Assembly: GCA_015207365.1 (NCBI GenBank)
Contig: JADEXA010000046.1
Coordinates: 1-61,361 of the forward strand
Source: Vacuolonema iberomarrocanum LEGE 07170
Lineage (GTDB): Bacteria; Cyanobacteriota; Cyanobacteriia; Elainellales; Elainellaceae
Direction: 5' to 3'
DNA length: 61,361 bases
The notes beneath the pieces are model-generated. The model was not told where the DNA came from. It was given only the letters and a program-made list of their open reading frames with translations, and did no database searches. Made by a program: the position numbers and the translations under genes. Of the stretch, positions 35,872 through 44,073 are shown in pieces; position 1 is the stretch's first letter, and the number at the start of each line of letters is the position of its first letter.

Positions 35872-36900
35872 TCAGGAGGCGAGAGGGGAATAGTTCGCAA
35901 ATGAGCGGGTGGTAGGTTGGGCAGTGAGCACACTGTCTTTTTCGGGAAAGACTTCTTCTGAGAAGAGCCCCTGCAAGCTGTGGAGATAGGGGAGAAAGAC
36001 GCTAAAGCTTTCGGGCGTGAGGCGGGTTTGTAGTTCGTAGGTAAGGGCTGTGACCAACTGCCGCACCAAAGACCAACGAACCTTGAGTGGGGGATACAGC
36101 ATCACACACAGCGGGAACAGCTCTTGCTGGATAGCCGCGATGTTGTTCTCCAGCACACAGAGGCAGAGATAGATTTGGAACATCTCGATATCGCGGATGC
36201 TAGAGATTTTCACATTCGGTGCGTTTAGTTTGCCGCTGTGGCAGCGGTAGGCAGGGTTGTTTTCAGCAACCTGGGCAGCAATGAACTCCGCGATGTGGGT
36301 GGAAAGGGGTAACAGCTCACGAGTCGCAACGAGTTCTGGCGCTTCATAAGGCAACTGCGCGGCTGCATCATACAGTCGTTGCAGTGGCATATATAGGTGA
36401 TCATCCATCACCTTGAAATAGTCGGCAATCAGGACACGCTCAACGGCGGGCAGGTCCTCCAGCAAAAACGTCCCAGTGTAATGAAACTGCATACTGAGGA
36501 ATCCCAACAAACGTGAATCAACAGCTGTGTGTTGATGCCTAAGTTGACCGCATTGCGGCGAGATGGTCACTGAAAAACGTTCAGGTGTCACCTGATTCTG
36601 GTAGCTCTCGCAGGCTTGCTCAAAGAGCTTGTGGGAGTCTTCGGCTACTTTCCAGGGATTGATGAGCTTAGTATCAATCCGATGTTTGGGAAGCTCTTTG
36701 GCCAAAAGTGCATCGGTTTTGGTCCAGGCTTGCGAGCTGCTAAACCGCAATCGTTCCATCAAACGCTCGGCGATCTGATCGCGGTCAGACAATGGAGAGG
36801 TGCGATCGCTCGTTTCTTCGTTAAATGCCAACTGCTTTAAATATTTTTTAGCCCAGAGATTTGCCAACAAATTATTAGTGGAATTAAAACTTGATTGCAT
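35872..36900 (-). CDS. Hypothetical cytoplasmic protein, 342 residues
   Basis: A soluble, largely helical protein with no membrane span or signal peptide. Distinct segments are LLGFLSMQFHYTGTFLLEDLP, IADYFKVMDDHLYMPLQRLYDAA, RDIEMFQIYLCLCVLENNIAAIQQELFPLCVMLYPP and QLVTALTYELQTRLTPESFSVF. It reads like a conserved cyanobacterial family of about 300-350 residues, but I cannot name it. The ATG at 36900 is in a stretch with a probable CRP-type site 90 bp upstream (36990). It converges with the WD40 relic and diverges from the fasciclin gene. Composition is like its neighbours, so no sign of recent transfer. Confidence 0.7.
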   Translation of the reverse strand: MQSSFNSTNNLLANLWAKKYLKQLAFNEETSDRTSPLSDRDQIAERLMERLRFSSSQAWTKTDALLAKELPKHRIDTKLINPWKVAEDSHKLFEQACESYQNQVTPERFSVTISPQCGQLRHQHTAVDSRLLGFLSMQFHYTGTFLLEDLPAVERVLIADYFKVMDDHLYMPLQRLYDAAAQLPYEAPELVATRELLPLSTHIAEFIAAQVAENNPAYRCHSGKLNAPNVKISSIRDIEMFQIYLCLCVLENNIAAIQQELFPLCVMLYPPLKVRWSLVRQLVTALTYELQTRLTPESFSVFLPYLHSLQGLFSEEVFPEKDSVLTAQPTTRSFANYSPLAS

Positions 36901-36989
36901 TAGGACACCTGCGTATCAAAGCGAAAGGATCGTATAGTCGCGCGCGGGAGCTATTTAGCGGGCCTGTTGAGGATCATACAAGGATTGGC

Positions 36990-37005
36990 TGTGACAGAGG
37001 TCACA
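36990..37005. promoter_or_regulatory. Candidate CRP/SyCRP1-type operator TGTGA-N6-TCACA
   Basis: TGTGACAGAGGTCACA is an exact match to the palindromic CRP-family consensus. It is 90 bp upstream of the minus-strand gene start at 36900 and about 410 bp before the fasciclin gene start at 37419. A cAMP-receptor-type regulator (SyCRP1) or an NtcA-like relative could bind here. Confidence 0.5.
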
Positions 37006-37418
37006 ACCATTCATGCTCTTCAACAAAACTTAAACTTTCGTTTGATGTCGTGATGTAAGGATGAACGATTTGTTTTAATCCCTTGATAGCGATCGCTGCG
37101 TCTTTGTTCGCATTGGTGGAAGGCTGTGTGTTGGGATCGGGTTGATGGGATGAACCCTTGACTAGCAGCCAGCGCTGATCCAGGGTTAAGGGCTGGAAAT
37201 GGCTGGAACTGTTGCTTTTCAGGTATACCCAGCGTTTACCCCGGCTGAACTAACCCTGTGAAGCCATGACTTTCTTATTTTTTAATTTTTTTTAAATCCG
37301 ATCGGCAGGCTCGTGCATATCATAGCTATCCGACGAAACCACCCCGGGGTTTCACCATGTTTCGACGGACGTAACTCTCTCATCTAACCCTTTCACATCT
37401 GAGTAGGAGCAAAGATTT
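37006..37418. other. Long leader/promoter region of the fasciclin gene
   Basis: No gene seen. A short hairpin, GAAACC..GGTTTC, occurs near 37335-37353. A/T-rich runs near 37265-37300 could hold a promoter. The rest is unremarkable. Confidence 0.35.
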
Positions 37419-38030
37419 ATGGATGTTCGTCCATCATTTTCGGCTGCCATGAAGCGGCTCTGTGTCATCGGCCTGTTGGCTGTTGCACTGCCGATTGCCG
37501 CCTGTGCATCGACCCCAGACGAGACCGCTACCGATGGTGCCACCGAGACTGAGCCGTCAGAGGCAGCTCAGCCAGAGACAGCTCAACCAGAGACAGCTCA
37601 ACCAGAGGTCGCCCAGGCCGATGCCACCGTCGTGGATGTGGCAGTAGACAGCGGTTCGTTTCAAACCTTGACGGCTGCCATTCAAGCGGCAGGGCTAGAA
37701 GAAACGCTGCAAGGGGCTGGCCCTTTTACGGTGTTTGCGCCCACAGATGAGGCATTTGCGGCGCTACCCGAAGGGACTGTAGAGGAACTGCTGCTTCCTG
37801 AAAACCGCGATCGCCTCGTTCAGATTCTCACCTACCATGTCGTTCCTGGAGCCGTTGCCTCCAGCGACATTCTCCCTGGGGAGGTCGCAACGGTAGAAGG
37901 GACATCGGTGAATCTGGTGGTTCAAGATGGCACCGTTCAGGTCAACGAAGCAACGGTGATCCAGGCAGATGTGCCCGCGAGCAATGGCGTGATTCATGTC
38001 ATCGATAGCGTGCTCATACCTGCTGAGTAG
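37419..38030 (+). CDS. Fasciclin (FAS1) domain lipoprotein
   Basis: A 203-residue exported protein. A hydrophobic signal (LCVIGLLAVALPIAAC) ends in a lipobox Cys near residue 29, so it is probably lipid-anchored. A low-complexity acidic linker with repeated QPETA units follows, then one FAS1 domain from about 70: VVDVAVDSGSFQTLTAAIQAAG, GPFTVFAPTDEAFAALP, YHVVPGAVASSDI, NGVIHVIDSVLIP. FAS1 domains mediate adhesion or matrix interactions. GGAG stands 9 bases before the ATG at 37419; a second ATG at 37449 is possible. A hairpin at 38047 terminates it. Confidence 0.93.
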   Translation: MDVRPSFSAAMKRLCVIGLLAVALPIAACASTPDETATDGATETEPSEAAQPETAQPETAQPEVAQADATVVDVAVDSGSFQTLTAAIQAAGLEETLQGAGPFTVFAPTDEAFAALPEGTVEELLLPENRDRLVQILTYHVVPGAVASSDILPGEVATVEGTSVNLVVQDGTVQVNEATVIQADVPASNGVIHVIDSVLIPAE

Positions 38031-38046
38031 GCGTCATCCCAAAGGT

Positions 38047-38066
38047 CGGGTTTCTCGGGGAACCCG
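38047..38066 (+). terminator. Terminator-like hairpin after fasciclin gene
   Basis: CGGGTT and AACCCG enclose TCTCGGGG, followed by GCTGATTTT. The T-run is short and slightly removed, so termination is plausible rather than certain. Confidence 0.5.
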
Positions 38067-38245
38067 GCTGATTTTCAATGGCATCGATGGGTTGCACAAG
38101 CACGGTTTGGATTTGAACGGGTCTCATTGAGGGTTTAGAGACTGTTGGTTTGACAGAATCAGGGATGTTCTGAAGACGTGGATGTTCACGTTGCGGTTTT
38201 CAGTGACTCCCAAATTGAAATTCATCATTGTGGAGGATAAACGCT

Positions 38246-40447
38246 GTGTCGACGAGTAATGTTACATCCGTTGCCTTGAGTAGTGAGTTCGTTGATGCCC
38301 TAACGTTGCTAGACGTTGAGGCATCGGGCTTTGGTGGAACTGAAATTGTGGATGGCGTGGCCGACTTTGGGATTACCGGAGGCGCAATCGATCTGGATGA
38401 CACGAGTCTGGAAGTGATTCACAGCGGGGGATTGACCTTCCAGGCGGGTGAAACGGCGGTCGACCTGACGGATTTTGTGATTTCCAACTTGGGCGATCGC
38501 GCCCTTCTCTCTGGAGTCATCGCTGTAAACGACAATGTATTGGCGCGGCTCCCTTTATTTGAATTGGCCGGGGGAGATTTGGCAGCAGCCGAAGAGGGCG
38601 ATCTAACCACTATCGATCTGACCGATGTGGATGTGAACCTGACGCCAATCTCGGCGATCGCCCTCAATCTGGTCTTTGGCGTTACGGCCTTTTCTTCGGG
38701 ATTTACCATCGGCACGGCGGCTGTGGATACGGCGGTCGACACTGCAACCGAGGACATCCTGCTGGGGGCAACGGCGGCAGCGGAGCAGCCTAGCGGAGCG
38801 ACAACGGTTGCGTTTAGCACCGCGCTAGTAGAAGCCCTGGACAGCCTGGGTGTGCAGGTGGAAGGCTTTGGTGGCACGGCCATTGAAGACGGTGCCGCTG
38901 CGTTTCAAATCACAGGGGGTGCCGCCGATTTAGAAGATACCCAGGTAGAAATTACCCATGCAGGCGGCTTGACCTTCTCTGCAGGTGACACGGCAGTGAC
39001 CTTGAGCGACTTTGTTGTATCCAATCTCGTCGGGGGTGCCGGTCTAACCGGACTGGTGACCGTGAATGGCGATTTGGTTGCGCGGGTTCCCCTGTTCGCC
39101 TTGGAAATTAGCGGTGTAGCCGCCACCCCAACGGATGATCTGACGAATTTGGATCTGACCGATGTGAATGTCACCCTGACCGACATCGCGGCTGGGGCAC
39201 TGAACGATGCCTTTGGTGTAGACGCCTTTCAGGGTGGCTTCAGCATTGGCACAGCAGTAGTCGATGCGTTTGTGGAAACGGCGACGGGCGATGTCTTGGG
39301 CGTTCCCGCAGCAGCACCCGAGCCGATGGAGCCCCCAACGGATCCGATGGGGGCAACGACCGTGGCGCTGAGCAGCGACCTCGTGGATGCCTTGACAGCC
39401 CTGGGTGTGGAAGCCTCTGGGTTTGGCGAAAGTACCATTCAGGATGGGGCGATCGCCTTTGGCATCACAGGTGGCGCAGCGGATCTGACCGACACCGAGG
39501 TCGAGATCATCCACAGCGGAGGGCTGACGCTGACCGCTGGCGACACCGAAGTAACCCTGACGGATTTCGTCATCTCAAATGTCGGGGATGCGCCGACGCT
39601 CAGCGGCTTGGTGACCGTCAACGGCGACCTGGTGACCCGCGCCACGCTGTTTGACTTGCAAATTGGCGGATTGGAGGCGATCGCCACCGATGACCTCACC
39701 AATCTCGATCTAACGGATGTGGCGGTGACCCTGAGCGGTGATGCCGCAGAGGTACTGAACCAGGTGTTCGAGGTCACGGCGTTCACCGAAGGCTTCAGCA
39801 TTGGCACGGCAGCGGTCGATGCGTTTGTGGAAACCGCCACAGGCGATGTCCTGGGCATGCCGACCAGCACTGACGCAACGGTAGCCGATGCACCCGAGAT
39901 GGATGCGTCGCTGTTTGATACCGACATGGATAGGGCGGCAACGCTGGATGTTGCCCAGGCTGGCGATACCTCGGTGGATCTCAGCAACGACTTGCTCCAT
40001 GCGCTGCGATCGCTGGGGGTTAATGCTTCCGGCTTTGGTGGCACCGAAATCACCGATGGCGTTGCGGATTTTCTGATTACGGGTGGTGCCGCCGATCTGG
40101 CACAAACCGAAGTCGAAATCATCCACAGCGGCGGTCTCAGTTTGCAAGCCGGGGACACAACGGTGAACCTCTCAGACTTCATCATCTCCAACGTCGGTGA
40201 CGATGCCACGTTGTCTGGTCTGGTGACCGTGAATGGTGATCTGCTGACCCGTGCCTCTCTGTTTGATTTAGAGGTCGGCGGTGTTGAAACCAGTGCAGCG
40301 GGCGATCGCACCAACCTGGAGCTGGATCATGTTCGCGTCAGCCTGACCGGTGACGCAGCCACAGTGCTTAACCAGGTGTTCGATGTCTCAGCCTTTACCG
40401 CAGGCTTTAACATTGGCACCGCTGAGGTGGATGCCCTAGTCGGTTAA
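38246..40447 (+). CDS. Acidic protein built of four tandem ~170-residue repeats
   Basis: About 733 residues from a GTG at 38246, chosen because GGAGG lies 8 bases upstream (an upstream TTG is in frame). It has four homologous units of about 165-190 residues, each with a GFG[GE].[ET]I.DG pattern, ITGGA.DL, I.HSGGL, AGDT.V.L.DFV[IV]SN, L[ST]GLVTVNGDL, the tail DLTDV.V.L, VF.V.AF..GF and IGTA.VDA.V. The same HSGGL/TVNG/FTxGxxIGTA type of unit also appears, as I recall, in uncharacterised secreted proteins of actinobacteria. There is no signal peptide or membrane span, and almost no Lys, Cys or Trp, so an acidic matrix or surface protein is possible. Terminated by the hairpin at 40506. Confidence 0.75.
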   Translation: MSTSNVTSVALSSEFVDALTLLDVEASGFGGTEIVDGVADFGITGGAIDLDDTSLEVIHSGGLTFQAGETAVDLTDFVISNLGDRALLSGVIAVNDNVLARLPLFELAGGDLAAAEEGDLTTIDLTDVDVNLTPISAIALNLVFGVTAFSSGFTIGTAAVDTAVDTATEDILLGATAAAEQPSGATTVAFSTALVEALDSLGVQVEGFGGTAIEDGAAAFQITGGAADLEDTQVEITHAGGLTFSAGDTAVTLSDFVVSNLVGGAGLTGLVTVNGDLVARVPLFALEISGVAATPTDDLTNLDLTDVNVTLTDIAAGALNDAFGVDAFQGGFSIGTAVVDAFVETATGDVLGVPAAAPEPMEPPTDPMGATTVALSSDLVDALTALGVEASGFGESTIQDGAIAFGITGGAADLTDTEVEIIHSGGLTLTAGDTEVTLTDFVISNVGDAPTLSGLVTVNGDLVTRATLFDLQIGGLEAIATDDLTNLDLTDVAVTLSGDAAEVLNQVFEVTAFTEGFSIGTAAVDAFVETATGDVLGMPTSTDATVADAPEMDASLFDTDMDRAATLDVAQAGDTSVDLSNDLLHALRSLGVNASGFGGTEITDGVADFLITGGAADLAQTEVEIIHSGGLSLQAGDTTVNLSDFIISNVGDDATLSGLVTVNGDLLTRASLFDLEVGGVETSAAGDRTNLELDHVRVSLTGDAATVLNQVFDVSAFTAGFNIGTAEVDALVG

Positions 40448-40505
40448 ACCCCAATAGAGAGCTAGGTGCCCTAAGCCCAGCCTATCAGCGCTCGTCATGC
40501 CATCA

Positions 40506-40539
40506 GCCCTCCGGTGTTTTGAAGACACCGGAGGGCTTT
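40506..40539 (+). terminator. Rho-independent terminator after the four-repeat gene
   Basis: GCCCTCCGGTGT (40506-40517) pairs perfectly with ACACCGGAGGGC (40525-40536), followed by TTT. A 12-bp GC-rich stem 59 bp after the stop codon. Confidence 0.75.
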
Positions 40540-40553
40540 CCTCACGCAAGCCT

Positions 40554-40658
40554 TATATCAAATCCGGTTGAAGAGCCCAACTATCGTTTGCGCCCGCTGC
40601 CGTGCAACAGGCGCAAACGATAGTTGGGCTTTATGGTCATTTAACCGGGCTTGGTATA
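40554..40658. repeat. Family A palindromic element (105 bp)
   Basis: Left arm TATATCAAATCCGGTTGAAG and an inverted, diverged right arm (CCGGGCTTGGTATA). The core is a perfect 20-bp stem at 40575-40594/40610-40629 (GCCCAACTATCGTTTGCGCC) with a 15-nt loop. The first ten bases of the core match the composite element near 31169; the apex is different. Confidence 0.85.
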
Positions 40659-40753
40659 AGCACGTAGCGCTGTATGCGACGAAGATCACTCTAAAGATGC
40701 TCGCGAATCACAAGAGAACCCGCATCCAGACTGGGTTTGAGGTCGTATTACTA

Positions 40754-40890
40754 GTGAATCGACACTGAGGCACATGACTTACACACTTTCACACAGGTCT
40801 CACACACCAAATGCCTCAGTTCTCGCACATCTCACACATTGACTCATACACCTCACACTCGTACACCTCACACTTAAAAGGATACTCATC
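40754..40890 (+). promoter_or_regulatory. Conserved leader of small secreted protein gene, copy 1
   Basis: GTGAATCGACACTGAGGCAC and then TCACAC-rich sequence precede the gene. CTGAGGC (40765-40771) and GCCTCAG (40813-40819) can pair. The same features in the same order precede the paralogue (51065-51160), where little other noncoding sequence is shared. Repeats of CTCACAC/CACACTT surround the stem. It ends with AAAAGG just before the start codon. Confidence 0.6.
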
Positions 40891-41208
40891 ATGAACGTTG
40901 CAACCACTGCCCTTTCCCTCGTTATTGCAACCACCGCTTTTGCTCCCGTTGCTGAAGCTGCTGAAACGACCAAAACGCTGACGCCTTTCCAAGTCACTAG
41001 CTTGGCCTATCGCGGTAGCTTCAATGAAGCAGGCATCCCTGGCTATGGTTCGCTGGAATCGGGCATCGCTACCGGCGATATCGTCGCTGAAGATGTGATT
41101 GAAGCGGCGATCGCCTCCGGCCGTCTCTCCGCTGAAGCACTGAACAATAGCGCCTTCGTTAGCTCTGTTGACAACCAACTTGACAACTTGGTCGATCGCG
41201 GCAACTAA
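40891..41208 (+). CDS. Small secreted protein (TPFQVTSLAYRGSF family), copy 1
   Basis: A 105-residue protein with a signal peptide (MNVATTALSLVIATTAFA, cleavage near AEA) and a mature part of about 80 residues: TPFQVTSLAYRGSFNEAGIP, GYGSLESGIATGDIVAEDVI, EAAIASGRLSAEAL. I recall relatives in many cyanobacteria, all of unknown function. The paralogue at 51161-51481 is about 90% identical in the mature part. AAAAGGA gives the ribosome site. It ends in the terminator at 41268, and its neighbour on the right is the convergent RTX gene. Confidence 0.85.
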   Translation: MNVATTALSLVIATTAFAPVAEAAETTKTLTPFQVTSLAYRGSFNEAGIPGYGSLESGIATGDIVAEDVIEAAIASGRLSAEALNNSAFVSSVDNQLDNLVDRGN

Positions 41209-41267
41209 GAATCGCGTTTGTTAAATTCCAACGTCCAACGCAGTCATGCATAATTTCTCCTCGCACC

Positions 41268-41303
41268 AGGACTCAGAGCATCACGTCTGAGTCCTGTTTC
41301 TTT
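41268..41303 (+). terminator. Rho-independent terminator after small secreted gene 1
   Basis: AGGACTCAGA (41268-41277) and TCTGAGTCCT (41286-41295) form a perfect 10-bp stem with loop GCATCACG, then GTTTCTTT. The paralogous gene has a related stem with the GGACTCAG/CTGAGTCC pair at 51547. Confidence 0.85.
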
Positions 41304-41357
41304 GTAATCGGCTGAGGAAGACACTGGGGTCTACATCAACCGAAATCTGCTCCGCAA

Positions 41358-43793
41358 TTAAGCGAAGTCGGCTGCACTAATGTCACCAACGTTGGTGTTT
41401 TGCAACAGCAGCAAGCGCTCGTTCTCTTTGGAAATCAGCACGTCATCGTTGCGTTGCTGAATCGAGAGCTGACCGAAGTTGATGCCGCCGAGGACAATGC
41501 GGTCTTGCCCATCCGTAAAGTCGGTCACGCGGTCGAAGCCCTGACCCGAGCGGATGACAATGCGATCGCGCCCCCCTCCGGTTTCAATCAGGTCATCGCC
41601 CAGTTCACCCGCGATGCGATCATTGCCTGCGCCACCGCGCAACACATCGCTCCCAGCCCCACCTCGAAGGGCATCGTCACCACCCTGGCCATTCAGGGTG
41701 TCATTGCCTGCGCCGCCCAGCATCCGGTCATTGCCTGCACCACCATTGAGCACATCAACATCCAGATTGCCCCGCATCAGGTCGTTACCTCCGGCTCCGA
41801 GGAGGCGATCGTTTCCGGCTCCACCAATCAGGGTGTCACCGTCGCTACCACCGAGTAGGGTATCGACGCCATCACCCCCAACTAGGCGATCGGTGCCTGT
41901 ATTGCCGACTAGGCGATCATTGCCTGTGCCCCCCAAAAGCCGGTCGTCTCCTGTGCTGCCAATCGCTGTATCGTTATCGTCGCCACCAAGCAGGCGGTCA
42001 TTATCATCGCCTCCGAAGAGTCGGTCGTTGCCTGCTTCGCCCGCGAGGCGATCGCTGCCGCCCAGGCCACGCACAATGTCGTTTCCGGCCAGGGCAAAAG
42101 CCACATCGCGTCCTGCTGTGCCCGTGAAGTCATCATCAAAAGGAGTGAAGTCTGGTATTGCCACAACAACAACATCATCGGCGATGGTGACGGTATCTCT
42201 AGTAGCCATACTATCCAGTTCATAGTCAACGGTATCGGTCAATTCCACTGTGACCGTTTCAGTTCCTTCGACCTGATTGTCATTGATGGGAGTCAAGTCG
42301 AAGGTGATCGAGGCTTGCCCAGCAGGAATCTCGATGAAATCGGTTAGGGCGATGAAGTCGTCGCCGCTAGTGGCGGTGGAGGACGTTGCCACAGTGTAGG
42401 CAACCGTAAGGGGAGTGGTGGTGAGCCCCGTACGGGTGACGGTGAAGGTACCGGGGTCGGTGCCCGCTTCGGCCGCATCGGCATCCGTTGCCACAAGGCT
42501 AACTTGGGGCAGTGGGGCGCGACCAAACACCACATAGCTTTCTCCGGCAAAAGTACCACCAGAGGCGTTACCGGCTGCACCGATGAGGAGGTCATTGACC
42601 CCATCGCCATTGATATCCCCCGCTCCGCTCACCGAACGACCGGAGGAGTCACCTTCATCGATACCATTGAGGATAAAACCATTGCTCCCATCCAGGTCAG
42701 ACAAATTCAGGCTCGTGGCAAAGCCCTGGTTGCTACCAAACACCACATAGCTCTCCCCAGAGACATCTCCATTGGGGGCGGCATAGGTTGCGCCGATGAT
42801 GAGGTCATCAATACCATCGCCATTGATATCTTCCACCCCGCTCACCGAACGACCGGATTGGTCACTTGCATCAATGCCATTGATAACAAAGCCATTGCTC
42901 CCATCCAGGTCAGAGAGATTCATACTGGCACCAAAGCCCTGGTCGCTGCCAAACACCACATAGCTCTCCCCGGAAAAGTCGCCATTGGGGTCGGCACCTA
43001 AGGCACCGATGATGAGGTCATCAATACCATCACCATTGATATCCCCCGCCCCGCTCACCGAACGACCGGATTGGTCAAACTCATCAATACCGTTGAGGAC
43101 AAAGCCATTACTCCCATCCAAGTTAGAGAGATTCAGGCTCGCGGTAAAGCCCTGGTTGCTACCAAACACCACATAGCTCTGTCCAGAGAAGTCTCCATTG
43201 GGGTCGGCACGGTTTGCGCCGATGATGAGGTCATCAATACCATCGCCATTGATATCTCCCGCCCCGCTCACCGAAAAACTGGATTGGTCAAACGCATCAA
43301 TGCCGTTGATAACAAAACCATTGCTCCCATCCAGATCAGAGAGATTCAGGCTCGCGCCAAAGCCCTGGTCGCGACCAAAGACCACATAGCTCTCCCCAGA
43401 GTAGTTGCCATTGGGGTCGGCACCGGGTGCGCCGATGATGAGGTCATCAATACCATCGCCATTGATATCCCCCGCTCCGCTCACCGAAACACCGGAGACA
43501 TCAGACTCATCAATGCCGTTGATGACAAAGCCATTGCTCCCATCGAGATCGGAGAGATCAAGACTGGCGCCAAAGCCCTGGTCGCTGCCAAAGACCACAT
43601 AGCTCTCCCCAGAGTAGTTGCCATTGGGGTCGGCACCGTATGCGCCGATGATGAGGTCATCGATGCCATCGCCATTGATATCCCCGACGCCGTTGACTGA
43701 AGCACCGGAACGGTCACCCTCATCAATGCCGTTGAGAACAAAGCCGTTGCTGCCGTCGAGGTCGGCGAGATTGAATTGTGCTGGAAACGTCAT
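41358..43793 (-). CDS. FG-GAP / Calx-beta / RTX calcium-binding secreted protein
   Basis: An 811-residue protein. Residues about 1-437 are six tandem repeats of about 70 residues, each with an [NLS]DLDGSNGFV.NGID segment, SVSGAGDINGDGIDDLIIGA and SGESYVVFG (integrin-alpha-like FG-GAP, Ca-binding). About 440-545 is a Calx-beta domain (FTVTRTGLTTTPLTVAYTVA, NDNQVEGTETVTVEL). About 565-755 is an RTX array of GGxGxDxLx nonapeptides. The last 60 residues (GQGFDRVTDF..., LLLLQNTNVGDISAADFA) are shared with the two following RTX genes, probably the type I secretion signal. A frame-open upstream extension to 43934 is not homologous; AAGGA precedes the ATG at 43793. No secretion genes lie in the window. 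Confidence 0.88.
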   Translation of the reverse strand: MTFPAQFNLADLDGSNGFVLNGIDEGDRSGASVNGVGDINGDGIDDLIIGAYGADPNGNYSGESYVVFGSDQGFGASLDLSDLDGSNGFVINGIDESDVSGVSVSGAGDINGDGIDDLIIGAPGADPNGNYSGESYVVFGRDQGFGASLNLSDLDGSNGFVINGIDAFDQSSFSVSGAGDINGDGIDDLIIGANRADPNGDFSGQSYVVFGSNQGFTASLNLSNLDGSNGFVLNGIDEFDQSGRSVSGAGDINGDGIDDLIIGALGADPNGDFSGESYVVFGSDQGFGASMNLSDLDGSNGFVINGIDASDQSGRSVSGVEDINGDGIDDLIIGATYAAPNGDVSGESYVVFGSNQGFATSLNLSDLDGSNGFILNGIDEGDSSGRSVSGAGDINGDGVNDLLIGAAGNASGGTFAGESYVVFGRAPLPQVSLVATDADAAEAGTDPGTFTVTRTGLTTTPLTVAYTVATSSTATSGDDFIALTDFIEIPAGQASITFDLTPINDNQVEGTETVTVELTDTVDYELDSMATRDTVTIADDVVVVAIPDFTPFDDDFTGTAGRDVAFALAGNDIVRGLGGSDRLAGEAGNDRLFGGDDNDRLLGGDDNDTAIGSTGDDRLLGGTGNDRLVGNTGTDRLVGGDGVDTLLGGSDGDTLIGGAGNDRLLGAGGNDLMRGNLDVDVLNGGAGNDRMLGGAGNDTLNGQGGDDALRGGAGSDVLRGGAGNDRIAGELGDDLIETGGGRDRIVIRSGQGFDRVTDFTDGQDRIVLGGINFGQLSIQQRNDDVLISKENERLLLLQNTNVGDISAADFA

Positions 43794-44027
43794 GAGAAAT
43801 CCTTGGTGGATGTGGTAGTTGCAGAAAAGTAGTAATGGGGCGATCGCCCTCCTGACAATCCAACGATGATCAGACGGCAGGAAAAGCGATCGGGGCTTTG
43901 GCTTCAGCCCAAACGCAACCGACAGATTGCCCAAAGAAATAGCCGTTCTAACAGCGATCGCTACAAATCCACAGACGCTTCAATCGGTTGCTGTAGCGGA
44001 TAACAGAGAGACGGGGCGATCGCCAAA

Positions 44028-44054
44028 CCCCCGATAGATTAGAACTATCGGGGG
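44028..44054 (-). terminator. Terminator after second RTX gene
   Basis: CTATCGGGGG and CCCCCGATAG form a perfect 10-bp stem in this minus-strand 3' region, 20 bp after the stop codon, followed by TTTGG on that strand. Confidence 0.65.
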
Positions 44055-44073
44055 CTTCGAGACGGGGATGATA

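Noticed and set aside
42500..43790. Regular ~210-bp direct repeats that could suggest a repeat array or CRISPR
   Set aside because: They are in frame and encode FG-GAP repeats of the RTX protein; unit length and divergence do not fit CRISPR, and no cas genes are present.
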